The notes: generated by a model from the sequence alone, not told the origin. A DNA stretch of 64,000 nucleotides from Gnetum montanum (GCA_015680685.1 MNCI01005255.1:946811-1010810), one strand, 5' to 3'; positions 23,691 through 37,140 are shown, counted from the stretch's first letter. Made by a program: numbers and translations.

Positions 23691-24640
23691 AAGGCTCACT
23701 TGTTGATGATCATCAATATTGTAGCTACTACAAGCTACATGTAGTATCATTTAAGAGAGGAATGATTGAACAAATTGGCCAACTCATTCTCATCCATGTT
23801 TGCTATCTAGTAGGCCCCATTACCATAGGCCTTGATGATCAAGAAAGGTCCTTCCTAGTTGGCTAAGAATTTTTTTACATGCTCATGAATAGCCTTAACA
23901 ATTAAGTAACCATCCTTGATCTTACACTTTCCTAGGTTATGATGGTATTTCTGCTTCTACCTCTCTTGGTAATTCTTGATGTGAGCAAGCATTCATACCT
24001 ACTATTCGTCCATTAAGTCTAGGTCCATGGTTCATAAATCCTTACTCTGATCATCATTGAGGAAGTTAAAAAATGCCATTCAAAGTGATGGTACCTGTAA
24101 TTCAAGAGGTAAAACAACTTTAGAACCATAAACAAGGCTATATGTGGTAACACCTATTGTAGTATAATATGTTATTCTATTGGACCAAAGTGCATGGACA
24201 AGCCATTCATGCCATTTATGCTTGGTTTTATTGAGCATATTCTTGAGCAAGTTGATGATGTCCTTGCTACTTGCTTTGGCTTGACTATTGGTTTGAGGGT
24301 AATAAGGTAAAGAGAAAGAGTGCTTAATGCCTAGGTCATGACAAAAAAACTTCATTTCTTGGATACTAAACTATGGTTCATAGTATATGAATATGATCAT
24401 AGGTATACCAAAATAGAACACTATGTTGTCTAGGATGAATCTATAAACTTGTTCAAATGTTTTCTTCCTTAGAAGAATAGCCTCAACCCACTTGGTAAAA
24501 TATTCAGTTGTAATCATGATGAAGCTATGACATATAGAGGACCTAGGTGTTATAGGTCCAGTGATATCTAACCCCCACTGTTGGAATGGCCAAGTGATTT
24601 AAGTAGTGTGTAACTTAGTTGGTGTTACATGTATGAGGTT
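23690..24640 (-). pseudogene. Integrase of element C, broken
   Basis: Would insert element DNA into host chromosomes. On the minus strand: WGLDITGPI (about 24570) keeps the first catalytic Asp. YFTKWVEAI (about 24500) is the usual core strand. The second Asp region reads IFIYYEP, so the Asp is lost. LPYYPQTNSQAKASSKDI (24320-24260) replaces the catalytic Glu with Lys. YSLVYGSKVVLPLELQVPS (about 24130-24085) and, after stops, KKFLANWEGPFLIIKAYGNG-like sequence (about 23860-23800, its Trp codon now a stop) form the C-terminal domain. B1 keeps a cleaner copy of the end at 41416-41878. Confidence 0.85.
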
Positions 24641-25950
24641 GCTATGTCATTGGCATATGTCAAATGTTTTGATGTTCTGCAGGTAGTCATTTTCCATATA
24701 AGGCTAGTAATAACTTAACCATCTAATCTTAGTGGCCATGGCTCTAGGTCCTATATGACCATCACAAAAACCCTCATGAACCTACTCTAGGACTATTCTA
24801 GCTTTGATTCTACCTAAGCACTTTAACAATATGTCATCATAGGATCATTAACTTAATGTGTTATCACCTAAAATGATAAAATTGTTGTGATCATTTACGT
24901 ATAATGTCCTTTTGAATAGTAGTCAAGCCTTGTGAATATTTACTGTGCATAAATAAAACTTAATATCATTGTACCACTCCTTTATAGGAGCAATATGAAC
25001 TATGACCATAAAGGTATCCATAGCACTTTGTGTGATAGGGATAGCACAATCTAGAGTTAAGGTGGGTAACTTGCTAAACACATCTAGTGTAACACTAAGG
25101 GCTAGCATTTCCATGGCATCGGCTATAGAATTTTCATTTCAAGGTATATGTTAGATATCAACATTTATAAATTGTTCTAATAATTGCCTCCCTAAGTCAT
25201 AGTAAGGTTGTAAATGTTTGGCTTTTCATGCATAAACCTCAGTTACTTGGTTAACCACAAGTTGTGAATAGCCCTTGATTCAAAAATGCTTAACTCCTAG
25301 GTCACGTGCTATCATCATTACCCTAATCAAACCCTTATACTCTGCTATGTTGTTAGTGCATGGAAACTCAAAATGATAGGCAAAGAATTGAATTTCACTA
25401 GATAGAAATGTCATGATGGTAGCAACACTAGCCCCATGAGTAGTTGAAGCTCTATCAAACTGCATGACTACCTCATAGCCCTTAGGCACTTGGCTAATGG
25501 TATTAACATGTTCGTTAGTGAACTTAGGGTCTATGGTTGCTTGGTTATTAACAAGTAAAATTGTAAGTTGTATAGCTATGGCTTGACCTTTTGTTGAAGA
25601 TTTTGAAATGTAACAAAGGTCAAAATCTATAGTTATGGCTTTTGATTAGGCTATATGGCTACTCTAGTAAATATTGGTAGTTATTTCTCTAAGTATTTTT
25701 TTTCTTTATAAATGATGTTGACCTAGCTCCTAAAGAGGTAGTGTCTTTACTTCTTTAGTGAGAAGATTAGCACTAGACTGTACTTCTCCACTCCAATATA
25801 TTATGTCTCATGGGTAGCTAATGCATGACTAAGATAATATACCAATATTTCTGCTCCATCATCACATTTCTAATAGAGTATAGAGGCAATGGACATGTCA
25901 GAGATGATGACATAAATGTAAAATGGTTTACCATTTTGTGGAGGATAGAT
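24640..25950 (-). pseudogene. RNase H and linker of element C pol, broken
   Basis: The minus-strand frame 25280-25489 reads PKGYEVVMQFDRAS (strand 1, keeps its Asp), FLSSEIQFFAYHFEFPCTNN and IAEYKGLI, the classic TNNxAEYxAL block with its Glu. The next block reads GYSQLVVN, where the Asp of GDS is replaced by Tyr. The linker 24923-25114 (LALSVTLDVFSKLP) matches A. The tether towards RT (about 25950-25600) is readable only in pieces. Confidence 0.78.
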
Positions 25951-27230
25951 TATTGGTAGCTGTGCCAATTCTTACTTAAGGTTTTCAAAGGCTTCCTATC
26001 ATTGGGCTATCTGCTCATAGTAAACTCCTTTCTTAAGCAAGTGTTGCATGAATCATAGCTTACTCATAAGCCTAGCAATGAACCTACAAATAAATTGTAA
26101 CCTACCTTGTAATCCACAAAGCTCCTTAAGGTTGGTAGGCCTTGCTAACTTGGATATGGCCTTAAACTTATTAGGATTAACACAAATCCTGCTTTAGATA
26201 CTATAAAACTAGGCATCTTACCAGTCTTGACATTGAAGACACATTTCTTAGGATTAAATCTAAGTTCATAATTGAGGCATAGTTTAAGTAAAAGGTTTAG
26301 GTCATTAGCATGGTCACTAGCCACTTTGGACTTAACAACTATATTATCTACATAATTGTTAAAAAAACCTAGTATGTAATCACTGAAGATATAGGTCATG
26401 ACTCATTAATAGCTTACTCCTATGTTCTTACGGCTAAAGGACATTGTATCATAGCAAAAGTTACCCTAAGGGATCATGAAGGTTGTGCTAAGTTGATGTT
26501 CTAAATTGATTCTAATCTAGTTATATCCTAAGAACCCATCCATAAAGGATAATAAGGCATGTCCAACCATGGTATCAATGAATTAATCAATACTAGGAAA
26601 AGGAACGTTATCCTTGATAGTTACTTTATTTAGGTCTCAGAAATTGATGCAAATACAAATATTCCCATTTTCCTTAGGAACTACCACTATGTTGAACACC
26701 CACTCTGCAGAGTCAATAGCTATAATGAAACTAGCTTGGTATAGCTTTGTAATTTCATCACAAATAGCCAATGCTAAGTCAAGCCTAATCCTACACACTT
26801 TCTACTTAATTAGTCTAATGCTAGGATCAAGTATGATGTTGTGTTGGACTAGACATGGGTGTAGGCCTAGCATATTCTCATATGACTAGGAAAAGACCTT
26901 AATGTTTTCTTGTAGGACCTTGGTGGATGTATTGAGCTTGTTGAGGTTCTAGTGAGAAACTTAGTTAAAGGGTTTTCTGCTCACCAATATGTGTTGTGAT
27001 AGGAACCTCAACCAGAGAATCTTTAGTAATGTTACTAGCCTCTAAATCAAGGGTTTTAACTAGCTTTACTGGCCACTTTAGAGACTTTTCAATTGAGGCT
27101 ATGTGGTTGACAAGGCTTTCAAGTTGAAGATCTAGATAATCAAGATCGATGCCTCATTCAACATTACCATGAGGCCCCTTCAAGCTCAAAGGCAAGGAAA
27201 TTTGCTTCCAAGTGTCCATACTTCAATCTT
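25950..27230 (-). pseudogene. Reverse transcriptase of element C, broken
   Basis: Same boxes as the RT of A. The clearest part is 26399-26145 on the minus strand: MTYIFSDYI, YVDNIVVKSKVASDHAND (YVDD with the second Asp replaced by Asn), and LRFNPKKCVFNVKTGKM. Upstream parts of the fingers and palm are readable in broken frames up to about 27200. To the right the sequence passes directly into the palindrome spacer, as in A. Confidence 0.83.
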
Positions 27231-27239
27231 GCATATCAA

Positions 27240-30200
27240 TCATAAGCACATTAAGTGGCACTTGGGTAAAAATGAGCAAACCATGCTAAAATGATATAAA
27301 ATACTTTGGTGAACATGTAAACTTATGATATCCCAATGCAAACTAGGTTAACTGAGGCTATTATGAGATAGACAATGACCAATGAGTTTAAAAAATACCC
27401 ATATAAGGTCAATCAAGGGTTATAAGAGAGAAACCAAGGTGAACATGGTAAAATAGGAAGTTATATGGAAGCTGTATAAAGTCAATTGATGAAAAAGAAG
27501 TTCAATAATGCAAAAAAGGCATAAAATAGGATGAAATCTATGAAAATGGAATTCATGTAGTAAAAATGGACTAATACTAGTTAAACAAGGTTAGATTTTG
27601 CTAGTTTTAGTCCATAGTGGGCCATGGTATGGAGGCTACACAATTTCCGAGAAAGCTTGGACATATAAGGATGTCATTTTGGAGTAGTTTTGATGCAAAA
27701 TTAACATGTTTTTTGTAACTATGTTGGGCTTTACTAGGGACTATGCTAGATTAGCATAGTCTTACCTTCCTTTTGCATAGTTGAACTTTAGAGGCACTTT
27801 CTAGGGCTTGGCAATATCATTTTTGGGTGTTCGATGGTTTAAAAAGGTAGCACAATGGGTAGGTATTGAAGATTGAAAAGTTTTGGCATCATTTTGATTT
27901 CCAAGAGGTTGAAAATCTTAATTCTACGTGTGACTACACTAAGCTACCAAGCCCCAGCATAGTTGGAAGGAATGACTAAGTTTGGACAATTTCCATGATT
28001 GAAATAGAGTGAGATTCCCAACTAGGAATCATGGGGACAAGGTTTTGGACATTCTAGATCAATTTTGAGCCATTCTAAGCTACTTACTATTGATTGTCAT
28101 TGCCACATGTTTCCTCCCAAGTGGGATTACATTGGCCCACAGTAGTCCCTAGCTTTCTCAAATTAGTTAGGAGTGAACTTAATTTTGGTTAGTTTTGGAA
28201 CTCGATCAACTACGCTAAAGGGCTTCTAGGGTCACTGGTGTCACCGACTAGGGTTTTGATGCTGAAATTTCTAGTTCTCATGCCTATTTTAGCCTTGGAT
28301 GGCTAGATTCAATGTGACTACACTAGGCATGTAGTTCCCAATGTAGTCAAGGATTATAGATGAGAAAAGGTTTTAAAAGAATGAATTTTGGGTAGTTTCC
28401 CAGCTTTCCAAGGTTTAGGCATGTTTCACCAAGGTTTTGGATCTTTTTGGAAGTCAATTTGGGTAATTTTGGAACTATTTTACCCATTCCAAGTGGACTA
28501 TTCTGGGCATGGTAGGAACTACACTAGCCTAGTGTAGTCCTAGTCCTCCCTTCAGCATAGTGACATTGGAAAGGCTAAACAATTGCGTTTCATTGCTGAA
28601 TTTAACTCCAATGGATGCAAGGACTTGTAGAAGTGTAGTTTAAATGATTTTGGTCAATTTTTGAAGAGGTTTATGTGGACTATGAATAGGCCTAGAGGGG
28701 GACTACACTAGACATCCCTTAGTTTCCATGATAAAAAATGGTTAAAAATAATGCATTTCACAATGAGATAGGCTTTGGTGATGCTCTAGGGTACATCAAA
28801 AGTGGATTTTGTATCTTTCTAGAAACTTGGTGTGGACTACATTGGGCTTTGAAAGGGACTATACTAGTCGATCATAGTCCCAACATTACCTTTGAATAGT
28901 CAAGGTGATGGTATCCAAAATTGTAAAAGTATACTAGTCTTGAAGTCATACAAGTTTGTGTAGGCTTCCAAGTTTTTTCAACAATAGTTTTAGATCATTG
29001 GACATAATTTTTGAACCATTTTTGAGGGACTAAATTAGGCTTGAGTAGGGACTACACTAGCCTAGAATAGTCCTCTCATCCCTCCAATATGGTCTCATTT
29101 GACATGCTCAAAAAATGACATGATCTGTCACCAAATGGGCTTGGACAAGGTTTTAGGGTTGACCGAAGGTGGTTTTAGGTCATTTTGATAATTTTTGGTC
29201 AATTTTTGGAGGACTATGTTGGGCTCTAGAGGGGATTATGATGGCCCAATGTAGTCCCAAGTTCCATTCAGAGTAGTTAGAGCTAGAATGACTAGAAGTG
29301 ATGAAAAATTAGAGATTAGTGGCCAAGTAACCTTTGATGGATTTTCAGGGTTTTTTGACTATTGATTTACATAGTTCTTGGTTAACTCTATCAATTATAT
29401 GGGGACTATGCTAGGCTTAGGTAGGGCTTTGTTGGCCCCATGTAGTCCTCTTCCTTTTCCAGTGTAGTCATGATAAAAAGTGTCAAAGTATGGGCAAAAA
29501 GTAGATTTCATGATCATATAGTTTCAAACTAGGGTTGTAGAGATTGCTAGAGTCAAGTTTCATTGTTTTTGAGAATTTTTGATGACTTCCAAGGGGACAA
29601 CATTGTGCCTGGACTAGGAAAACTCTAGGCTAGTGTAGTCCCTAGTTTCCCTAGCCTAGTCACAAGGGAAAGGAAAAAAGTGACGCCATCTACTGCAATT
29701 GACCATGCTTGGGTTTTGTAGAGGATCAAACTATTTAGGGAAATAGTGTGTTGATTTGAGTTTAATTGAGAGTTGAATTAACTGGATGGGCTACTTGGGA
29801 TTGCAAAAAGGTAAGATATGGTGTTGGACTATGCTAGGGAGTAGCCAAGACTATGCTAGTCTAGCCTAGTCCTACACTTTTCTTATCATAGTTAATGAAG
29901 AGGTTTGATTTTTTTCAAAGTTATACTACTTATGACCAAGTTTTTCTACTATTGAGGGTTTTGGCCATGATTTGGTAGGGCTAGAAGGTTAATTTGTAGG
30001 CTTTTTGATGTTGGACAAGCTTTTGAAAGTCCATCCCATCATGGGATATGCTAGTAGTGGTTGGGACTACGTTGGCCCAATGTAGTCCTTATCTCCTTTT
30101 AGTGTAGTCTTGGTGTCTTGTCCAAGAACTGTCATACTTGGCCATATTTTTAAGTTTTAAGGTGCATAAGTTAGGGTTTAGGAGAGGTAGGTGGATGTTG

Positions 30201-31940
30201 CAATTGTTCTATGATCTTAGGTTGATTACTCTTAGTGTAATCTAGATGGAAAATTGACTACTCTCAGTGTAGTCATGGTTTTTTTTTCATTATTTTTGAA
30301 GCACCCAATGTCATCTATTGGGTGCTACTATGATGTAGTCATTCCAAGAAAAAGGGTTTTCCACATTTCTTGCTCCCTTTTTCAGCATCATGACCAAGAA
30401 AATGGCACCTGTTAGGACTCTCGCATTGGAGGAGGTGGACTCTACTATTGAAACCTTAGCATGCCTACCATGTCTAAGGATTGGGGTGATTTTGACTGCC
30501 ACCTTTCCAAGGTAGACCATTTGAACTAGTTTTTCTATTCCATTTTATGTATTCATTTTTGGCTTTCTATTCTGTGTGTCAGACCTACACTTTTATACTT
30601 TTTATTTTTTAAGTCTGTGACAATCCTACCTCATTTTTTTGGCTATCTCTACATAGATCTAATGTTGTTTGGTTATGTTTGTCTTGGAAAATTGGATCTT
30701 CAATATGGGCTTGCTGTTTTAATGTTTTTTTCCAATTTTATGAACATGGAACAATCCTATGTGTTTTCAAATGGGTTCGAGTTTGTTTGGCTATCTTAGC
30801 TATGTTTCATGGCTAAACTAAGTCAAATTTTACAAGTTTCAAATTTTTTTTGGGTGAAAAAGCAATTAATGTTGTGTATTTTTTTACTAAGAGAAATGTT
30901 ATATATTTTGAAAATCTATTATTATTTTTTTGTAAGATTATGTTCAATCTTTTCAATGGTTATGATCCCATTCAATTTGGATATGAAATAATGAAGTTAT
31001 GACCATTTGACTTTGGTTTTGTATGTAGGGTTCTTTGCCATTTTTAAAATTTCATTAATGTTCACAAAATTTTTCTAAAAAATGACAAAGGTTTTTAATT
31101 TTCTATGGTGATGGGTATATAGATCTCAATTTAAGCTTTCAAATGGTCATGGAATCACTCTATTTAGAGCTCAAATGAATTTATGGAAAAAATTTTGCCA
31201 ACATTGTGTGAAAGGGGGTTCATGTTGATGCCTAAGGTTAGACCACTTTGGTAATTTTAATGAAAAATTGGTTAAGGTTTAAAATATTTTTTATTATATG
31301 GATTATTTTATTGTCTCGTGATTCCAATGGCTATGGAATTGTTGAATTCTATTAAAGGGTTAATTAGTTATGATTGTTTGCATTTAGTCAAATGAAATCT
31401 TGGTTATGAAGCTTGATGCATTTACCCCTCTAAAGATGGGAAATGTTGAGGTTGTGAAAACTTTTTTCTATTAATGTCCCATGGTCTTGGGATAGTTTGA
31501 GATGTTAGGAAGGGGATGGAAGTGATTTGAATCACAATAAAATTTTTTCATATTTTTTTCTAAGTGTTTTCTTACAGCCATTTTGGTGCTAAGTGTGAAA
31601 TTTGATGGAATGTTGGTTATAGTCTTACATCATGTGTCGAAATATTTTTAAACTATAAAATTGCTCATGGAAGTTGAGAATTTAGTTCTATACTATTTTT
31701 TTCATATTTTTAGTCCTAAACTATCATTTCCATGTTTTCAGCTGTAATATATCATTGTTACAATTTTAGTTCTAAACTGTCATTTTGTGTAAACTATTTC
31801 AAATTTTTTCTGAGAGATGTTTTTCCATGTTTAGTGGTTATAAAGCTTTGGTTTTTATTTTGCATAATTATAATTATTGTGGTTGAATGTTTTAGGGCCT
31901 TCCTAAAGTCTATTTTGGTGGTGATAGAGATGGTGGGGTT
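27240..31940 (-). repeat. Palindrome spacer of element C
   Basis: Aligned copy of 6561-11790. The nested-hairpin array runs about 27710-30260 with cores at about 27737, 27935, 28121, 28315, 28511, 28680, 28850, 29047, 29232, 29405, 29600, 29840 and 30063. Then comes AT-rich sequence without repeats to 31935. Many cores differ from their A partner in the CG-derived positions: 7064 has ACACT with AGTGT, while 27737 has ATGCT with AGCAT. No gene is supported. Confidence 0.75.
31936..31940. other. Target-site duplication candidate at the B1 insertion
   Basis: GGGTT directly precedes the TGAAACACC start of LTR B1, and the C/A alignment ends exactly here. In A the same context continues into GGTTGTTGTG. 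Confidence 0.45.
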
Positions 31941-32334
31941 TGAAACACCATCAATTTTGGGACTTTCATGACTCAGTACAATCCCAAAATTTGGGCAAGG
32001 ATCTCTGCAACCGTGGTGTCACGCTAGATTTTGCAGAAAACATGGCACCCTGAAAGTCCTAATGCCTATGAATCCACTTCTGAGCCTACTTGCCACCCTC
32101 TGCAGGGCAGTCAACACAACACCTAGCCATGAGGCCAGTTTGCACGAAGGAGGTGCTAGGGGTAAACTGTACAGTTCAATAAATTTTCTATCTCCTAGGC
32201 TAATAAGCTTGCTACACCCTCTAGCTCGCCTAGCTTGGCACATGACCTAGTTGAAAGTCTACCTAAGGACCATGCTAGGAGTTTCCAAAAGTATTTAGGA
32301 TGGACTAAATAGTTTGGCAAGTTTTCTAACTGTG

Positions 32335-33125
32335 AGACCTACTACGCTGCACAGTGTAGTAGGCCATATGGAAACTGAACAGGTACCAAAGATGTAGTTG
32401 ACAATGGTTCAGTCCTTTGGTATATTTGCCCCACTTCATCCTTGAAGCATGATCAACATGATGTGAAAGAATGTTGTAAATTTTATCAAGAATCATCTTC
32501 ATTTGAGTGATACGCTATGTAGCGTAGCACAACGTAGCAGGGTTCTACTGTAACAATGCTTCTGCTCAGACTGTTTTGGAAAAGTAAACATAATTGCCTA
32601 TGTCTTAACCATCAAACATGCTTATTTTGCTACCACTCTAAGACATGACTGACATCCCATGACAAGACATTTGAATAGCATAGCAAGGTCAGAAGGCACA
32701 AAGGTACTTTGTCAAGTGGTTCTAGCAAAAGAACTACACTTGGCCACGCTCTGACCTCCAGGGCCACCTATCCCACTTTGCCCTAAGGTTCTACGCAAAG
32801 TTTCTTGACAAAGCATTGCAAATCAACCAAGGATGCATGTTGCACTGGTTGCTACGCTATGCTATGCTACACAGCATAGCATGGACACAAAGCCCAAAAG
32901 TGTCCCAAGGATGAACTCCATAGGTCCTAGGGCCTTTCAACATGGAAAGGAGGGTTTCCAATTGCTGAAATTGCTTGCCTAGCTAGGCCTTAAAGGGGTA
33001 TCTTTAGCTTTTAGGTGAGATTTCTCTCAAGATTGGTGGCTATGCTACGTAGTGTAGCACAGCGTAGTGTGCTAGTTTTTATGCTACGCCGATACGCTAG
33101 GTAGCGTAGATAGTGTAACACTCGT
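32335..33125 (+). repeat. TACGCT palindromes in U3 of LTR B1
   Basis: Clusters at 32340-32362 (CTACGCTG, 2 bases, CAGTGTAG), 32510-32545, 32850-32886 (ACGCTATGCTATGCTAC, then CAGCATAGCATGG) and 33040-33120 (TACGTAGTGTAGC and TACGCTAGGTAGCGTAG). CG, TG and CA forms are mixed, intermediate between A and E. Confidence 0.8.
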
Positions 33126-33542
33126 GTGGAAGCTCCATGACATCTCCAGCAGTTCCAGAACTCATCGACAATGGTCATTTATGCTCTGGCATCTCTTCAA
33201 TAGATAAGATCAGTAGTTTTGCTTTATTTTTCACCCCCCTGTTGATTTCCAATGTTGTCCCTACTCTTGACCCTACTCGCAAGAGAAGGGAAGATGTAGT
33301 CCTAATGCATTTGACATTAGCATTTTCTTTGAAAACATGGTAGTTCCTTGGATTCTGGCACATGTAGTTTGAACGGTATGGTCACGGCTTAGTAGGTTTC
33401 ACATTTAGTGTAACACTGAAGAATAGTACAACAATGTAATGCTGTAGCATGGCACTACGTGGTAGTATGGCACACTCACATTTGCAAAATGTGGGATCCA
33501 TAACACATGGCATGCAAAGAATGTATTTTTCCCACATATGGC

Positions 33543-33555
33543 TCTATAAATACCC
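33543..33555 (+). promoter_or_regulatory. TATA box in LTR B1
   Basis: CTATAAATACCCC, matching LTR B2 (44643) and the minus-strand boxes of D and E. Probable core promoter of the element. Confidence 0.72.
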
Positions 33556-34235
33556 CAGTGAACAACATTCAAAGGGTTGGCTATTAACTTTGAAGGTTGG
33601 CTTTGAGAATTACCTTTCTTGTGATTAGCATTTTGACTTTTGGCTTTCTGGTGATTGGCTTTGGTAAAGAGATTGGCAAGTGGAAGGTTGACAAAGAGCA
33701 AAACCTAGCGGTAGCACCTCCCGAATCTTTCCTAGCCCAGCAAGAACTGGCTCATCAGTTCCTGCTAGTAGGCCATTGGTAGAAATTAAGGATCTGTGAC
33801 CATACTATTACATTGTAAGTTGTGCCCATCCACACTGCCCATCACTTGTACACCTTTTCTAGCTAAACAAAGATCAAATCCCCTGATTTTGGGGCCATGT
33901 ATTCTCTCACTTAAGCTCATTTCATTTTTTCTCACTATATTTTGCATCATTTTCTATCAGTTTATGTTCATTACTTAAGTTACATACTTTGCTACGCTCT
34001 TACTACTCTGTGTGTGACGGCTTTCTACATCTTAATCTCCACATATGACATCTTAAAATGAATGTTCACAAAAGGTTATTGTACACTGACTAAGTCCCTA
34101 TCTGATCGCCTAGACTGTTTAGGACACCCCATTTCCATTTTCTCTAGCATGGCCCTTGCACAAATTTGGGATTAGGTTGTATGCCTAGTAACCTCTCAGT
34201 GTTCCAGCCATCGACATTTTTGGCTATTACATTTT

Positions 34236-34254
34236 TGGCACTAGAAGGACGGCC
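34236..34254 (+). other. Primer-binding site of element B1
   Basis: TGGCACTAGAAGGACGGCC, four T bases after the LTR end. It differs from B3 by GCGC to GCAC, a probable CpG decay, and by GG to CG. Confidence 0.72.
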
Positions 34255-35033
34255 TTCTCTATGTCCTTTTTCTGTGCTCACAATTAATCCTACATGCTAT
34301 CTATAGCCTGTCACTTGCTAGCGTAGACATGACACCCTTGTGGTTGTCTGTGCACTGAGTGGTGTAGACTAGTCATAACAATGGTTCCTCTAGAACCTTG
34401 CAGGACAAGAGCCTCCAACTATTTATTGTACCATGCTGCTTGTCATCTATAGTATGTTGCCTACGTCCTATGTGGTGTAGTGACCATATCAGTGTGATAC
34501 GATGATCGCTTACCTAGTCAACTAGGTTACGTTGCCTACATTTTGGGTAGCATAGTAACTCTATCAACGTAGCACTTATTTGACTATCTACCCCATTACG
34601 TTGTCCATCTATAGTGTTACGCTGCCTACTGCATAACACCCCTTTGTAGTTTTATGCTACTTATTACGTAATGCCCTCTATTGTGTTATGTTATCCATCG
34701 TGATACGCTACCCATTGTGTTATGCTACTTGTGTTCCCTACAGTGTAGAAACTCTATCGGTGTAGCAGTCCTACTCAGCATAGCAGACGTAATGGAGAAG
34801 GAAATCAATTTTCAACACTTCCAAGCAAAATGAATCCTATTACCACTTTAGTTCCCACCTTGGGCCTAGAAGTGCCCTACTCTATCCAAAATGTGGCAGG
34901 TCCCAAGCAACCACCCAGCCCCATGCTAATACCGAGGTAGTCCTTGAGACTATGATAGCAATTGCCTAAACGTCTACCTTAGGACGAAGAGTGATACAAT
35001 TTCCTGTGCACAAAAACACAAGCAAACATACCA
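34255..35033 (+). other. Leader of element B1 with word repeats
   Basis: About 780 bp with no supported coding frame. From 34440 to 34790 it holds repeated words such as GTTACGCTGCC, GTGTTATGCTAC and GTAGCATAGTAAC, so the U3 word family also occurs downstream of the primer-binding site and would be in the RNA. Confidence 0.55.
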
Positions 35034-37140
35034 TTGGACCATCATGAATTTAAAGAGAAACATAACTTTGACTTCATCTATAGAATTGGAAGGGAGTTCA
35101 TCCCTACTCCCGATACCACCATCTCGTTGACCAAGACATACCAATGGATGCTAAACCAACTTGTCCAAGTAAGTAGGGTAAGAGAATGGGACACAGCATC
35201 CTACTATGAAGAACCCTTGCAGGATGGGCAATAGGAGTTGGACTCTCACTCGGAAGGTGGTGGCCCAATCTACACCATGACTATCTCTTCTGCCTCTATC
35301 CTACGATCACACCAGCACCTATTTTCTATACCGATTGCTACTACCATGACACTATCGTAACTTGGACCCCATTTGGTGATGGGAAGTCATCAAATGTCAT
35401 TAGTGTATTAGCATGTAGGCCCCTCAACCTCATTTCCTAGTCACCACCTCTCCTCATCTGTCCAGGCCCCACACTTGACCGTCGTAGCACCCACACTGCC
35501 GTATGTGCACATAGTGCCTACATCACAACTACATGTAGGTCCTATTTTTGTCCCATCCTCTATACTTGTTCCACCATCAGTAGCAGGCCCAACCTCAACC
35601 GCATGGTGGACAACAATAACTCCTTTCCCTATATCTCAATCATCTCATATGCAATAGTACATACATCCCCAAATTTATCAAGTCCTGCACACAACACAAC
35701 CAAACACGGGATTGTGGGCCACCTTAGCCCCTGGTTAGATGAATACTTCCATGGTGCAACCAAAAGTAGCTACTCTGTTGGAACCACCTATTGGAATGTG
35801 GGCTACTTATACAATGCCACCCGTGGGAGCTGTTCCAACAGCACCCTCAGTGGGATTGGTAGCTGCACATACAATGCCACTAGAAATAGCTTCTTTGATA
35901 GCCTCACAACCATCCATGACATCCATGAGTCTAGACCAAGCTTTCCAACTCATCTAGACCCTCACTAAAGAGATTAAATGACTTAAAGTCACCAGTTTTG
36001 AAACTGTTCAGGTCATGGACTTTTACCATGATGATCCTATCAGCCTAGTTGTGCCTATGCTTATATTACCCCATGGGATACAACTTCTCTAATTTACAAA
36101 ATACAATAGGGATGGTGACACAAATTCACATCTAGTAATGTTTAGGTTTGAATCCTTACTATTGCAACAATGGCCTCACACCATCATTTGTGTCTTTGCC
36201 ATGTCTCTAATAGGCAAAGCTTTAGATTGGTACCATGCACTTTGACGCGCTTCTATCTCCACCTTAGAGGAGTTGCTAAGTTAATTTGTGACCCCCTTTA
36301 AGTACAACTTGAAGCTGGTGGTCACTTTAGACCATCTCATGAACGTCAAGTAAGAACTATTTAAATCTGTGCAAAAATTTATACAACGATGGAGTCCAAC
36401 TTTAAAAGAAATACGCGAACTGATTTCTAAAGCCCATTTTTTGGCCATCTTCAAGGGTGCAATAAATGAATTTATCAAGTCTAAACTATACTACTTGGCT
36501 CCATCGTCCCTTAGCCAAGCATTTGCTCAAACTATGAGCATTTAGGATGTAGCAAAAGCAAGTAGGGACCCAACCTATGTGATCTATAAAAAAGCACACA
36601 CGAAGAAAGACAAGGAGAAGGGCAAGGCCACAACAACCATAGTGGCTACAGTGGCTAAGGAGACCAAGCCCAACAACAACAACAACAAAAAGGCTACCAC
36701 AACATCCAACGTTCCCACTAATGCCATACCTAGCTCCAGCAACACAAGTTAGTCCACAACCTCAACACCTACAGTGCAAACTTAGCCAAGGCCAAACTTT
36801 GAGCGTAAGGACCATTCAAAGTATACTCGGTTGTCGATTAAGCCTTTAGAACTTCTGAAGAAATTGTTGGGAGTTGGGTGTATTCAACATAAATGAATAT
36901 TGGAGGAGGCCCTCAAATGTCACCAAAGGCACTACAAAGTCTCTAGGAACCCCTCCTTGGCTACGCCTAATGATCCACTGGTGCTTAGGAATTTCAGGTT
37001 AGAACATTTCTGTGACTATCATCAACTGTGTGGGCATGATACAGATTATTTCTTAGCATTAAAAGATGACATTCAACAAATGATTGATCGGGGAAAACTA
37101 TTCTTAGATGAGAGCAGTCTTGTTCAACCTGAAAACTAGT
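35034..37140 (+). pseudogene. gag polyprotein of element B1, broken
   Basis: The N-terminal segment (REFIPTPDTTISL, 35090-35150) aligns with the B3 gag. Then comes a Pro/Thr/Ala-rich stretch (35475-35960). The capsid reads MDFYHDDPISLVVP (about 36010), SHLVMFRFESLLLQQWPHTI (about 36130), GKALDWYHAL (about 36215), FKYNLKLVVTLDHLMNVK (36300-36350), KFIQRWSPTLKEIREL and AIFKGAINEFIKSKLYYLAP (36370-36500). A Lys/Asn linker and FERKDHSKYTRL follow. The nucleocapsid-like motif FCDYHQLCGHDTDYF (37010-37055) has Phe in place of the last Cys. About a dozen in-frame stops break the frame, most explained by C to T changes in Gln, Trp or Arg codons. Confidence 0.85.

Larger units (their letters stand above)
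20601..31940 (-). mobile_element. Element C: 3' part of a decayed Ty3/Gypsy element
   Basis: In element order (right to left): spacer 27240-31940, RT 25950-27230, RNase H 24640-25950, INT 23690-24640, 3' noncoding, purine tract 22751-22770, LTR 20601-22750. Its 5' part (LTR, gag, PR, antisense gene) is missing because B1 interrupts it at 31940. It aligns with A from about 4000 to 11790 at a similar level of decay. Confidence 0.8.
31941..34231 (+). repeat. 5' LTR of element B1 (2291 bp)
   Basis: Starts TGAAACACCATC and ends TTACA at 34231, the same termini as E and D. U3 (to about 33540) holds palindromes of the TACGCT word. A TATA box lies at 33543-33555. The U5 block TAAGTCCCTATCTGATCG lies at about 34091. 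The plus-strand open frames inside it are not genes. Confidence 0.85.

Noticed and set aside
35603-35968. 121-codon open frame overlapping gag of B1
   Set aside because: Out of frame with gag; the Pro/Ala gag frame at 35739-35957 is the one that continues into the capsid.
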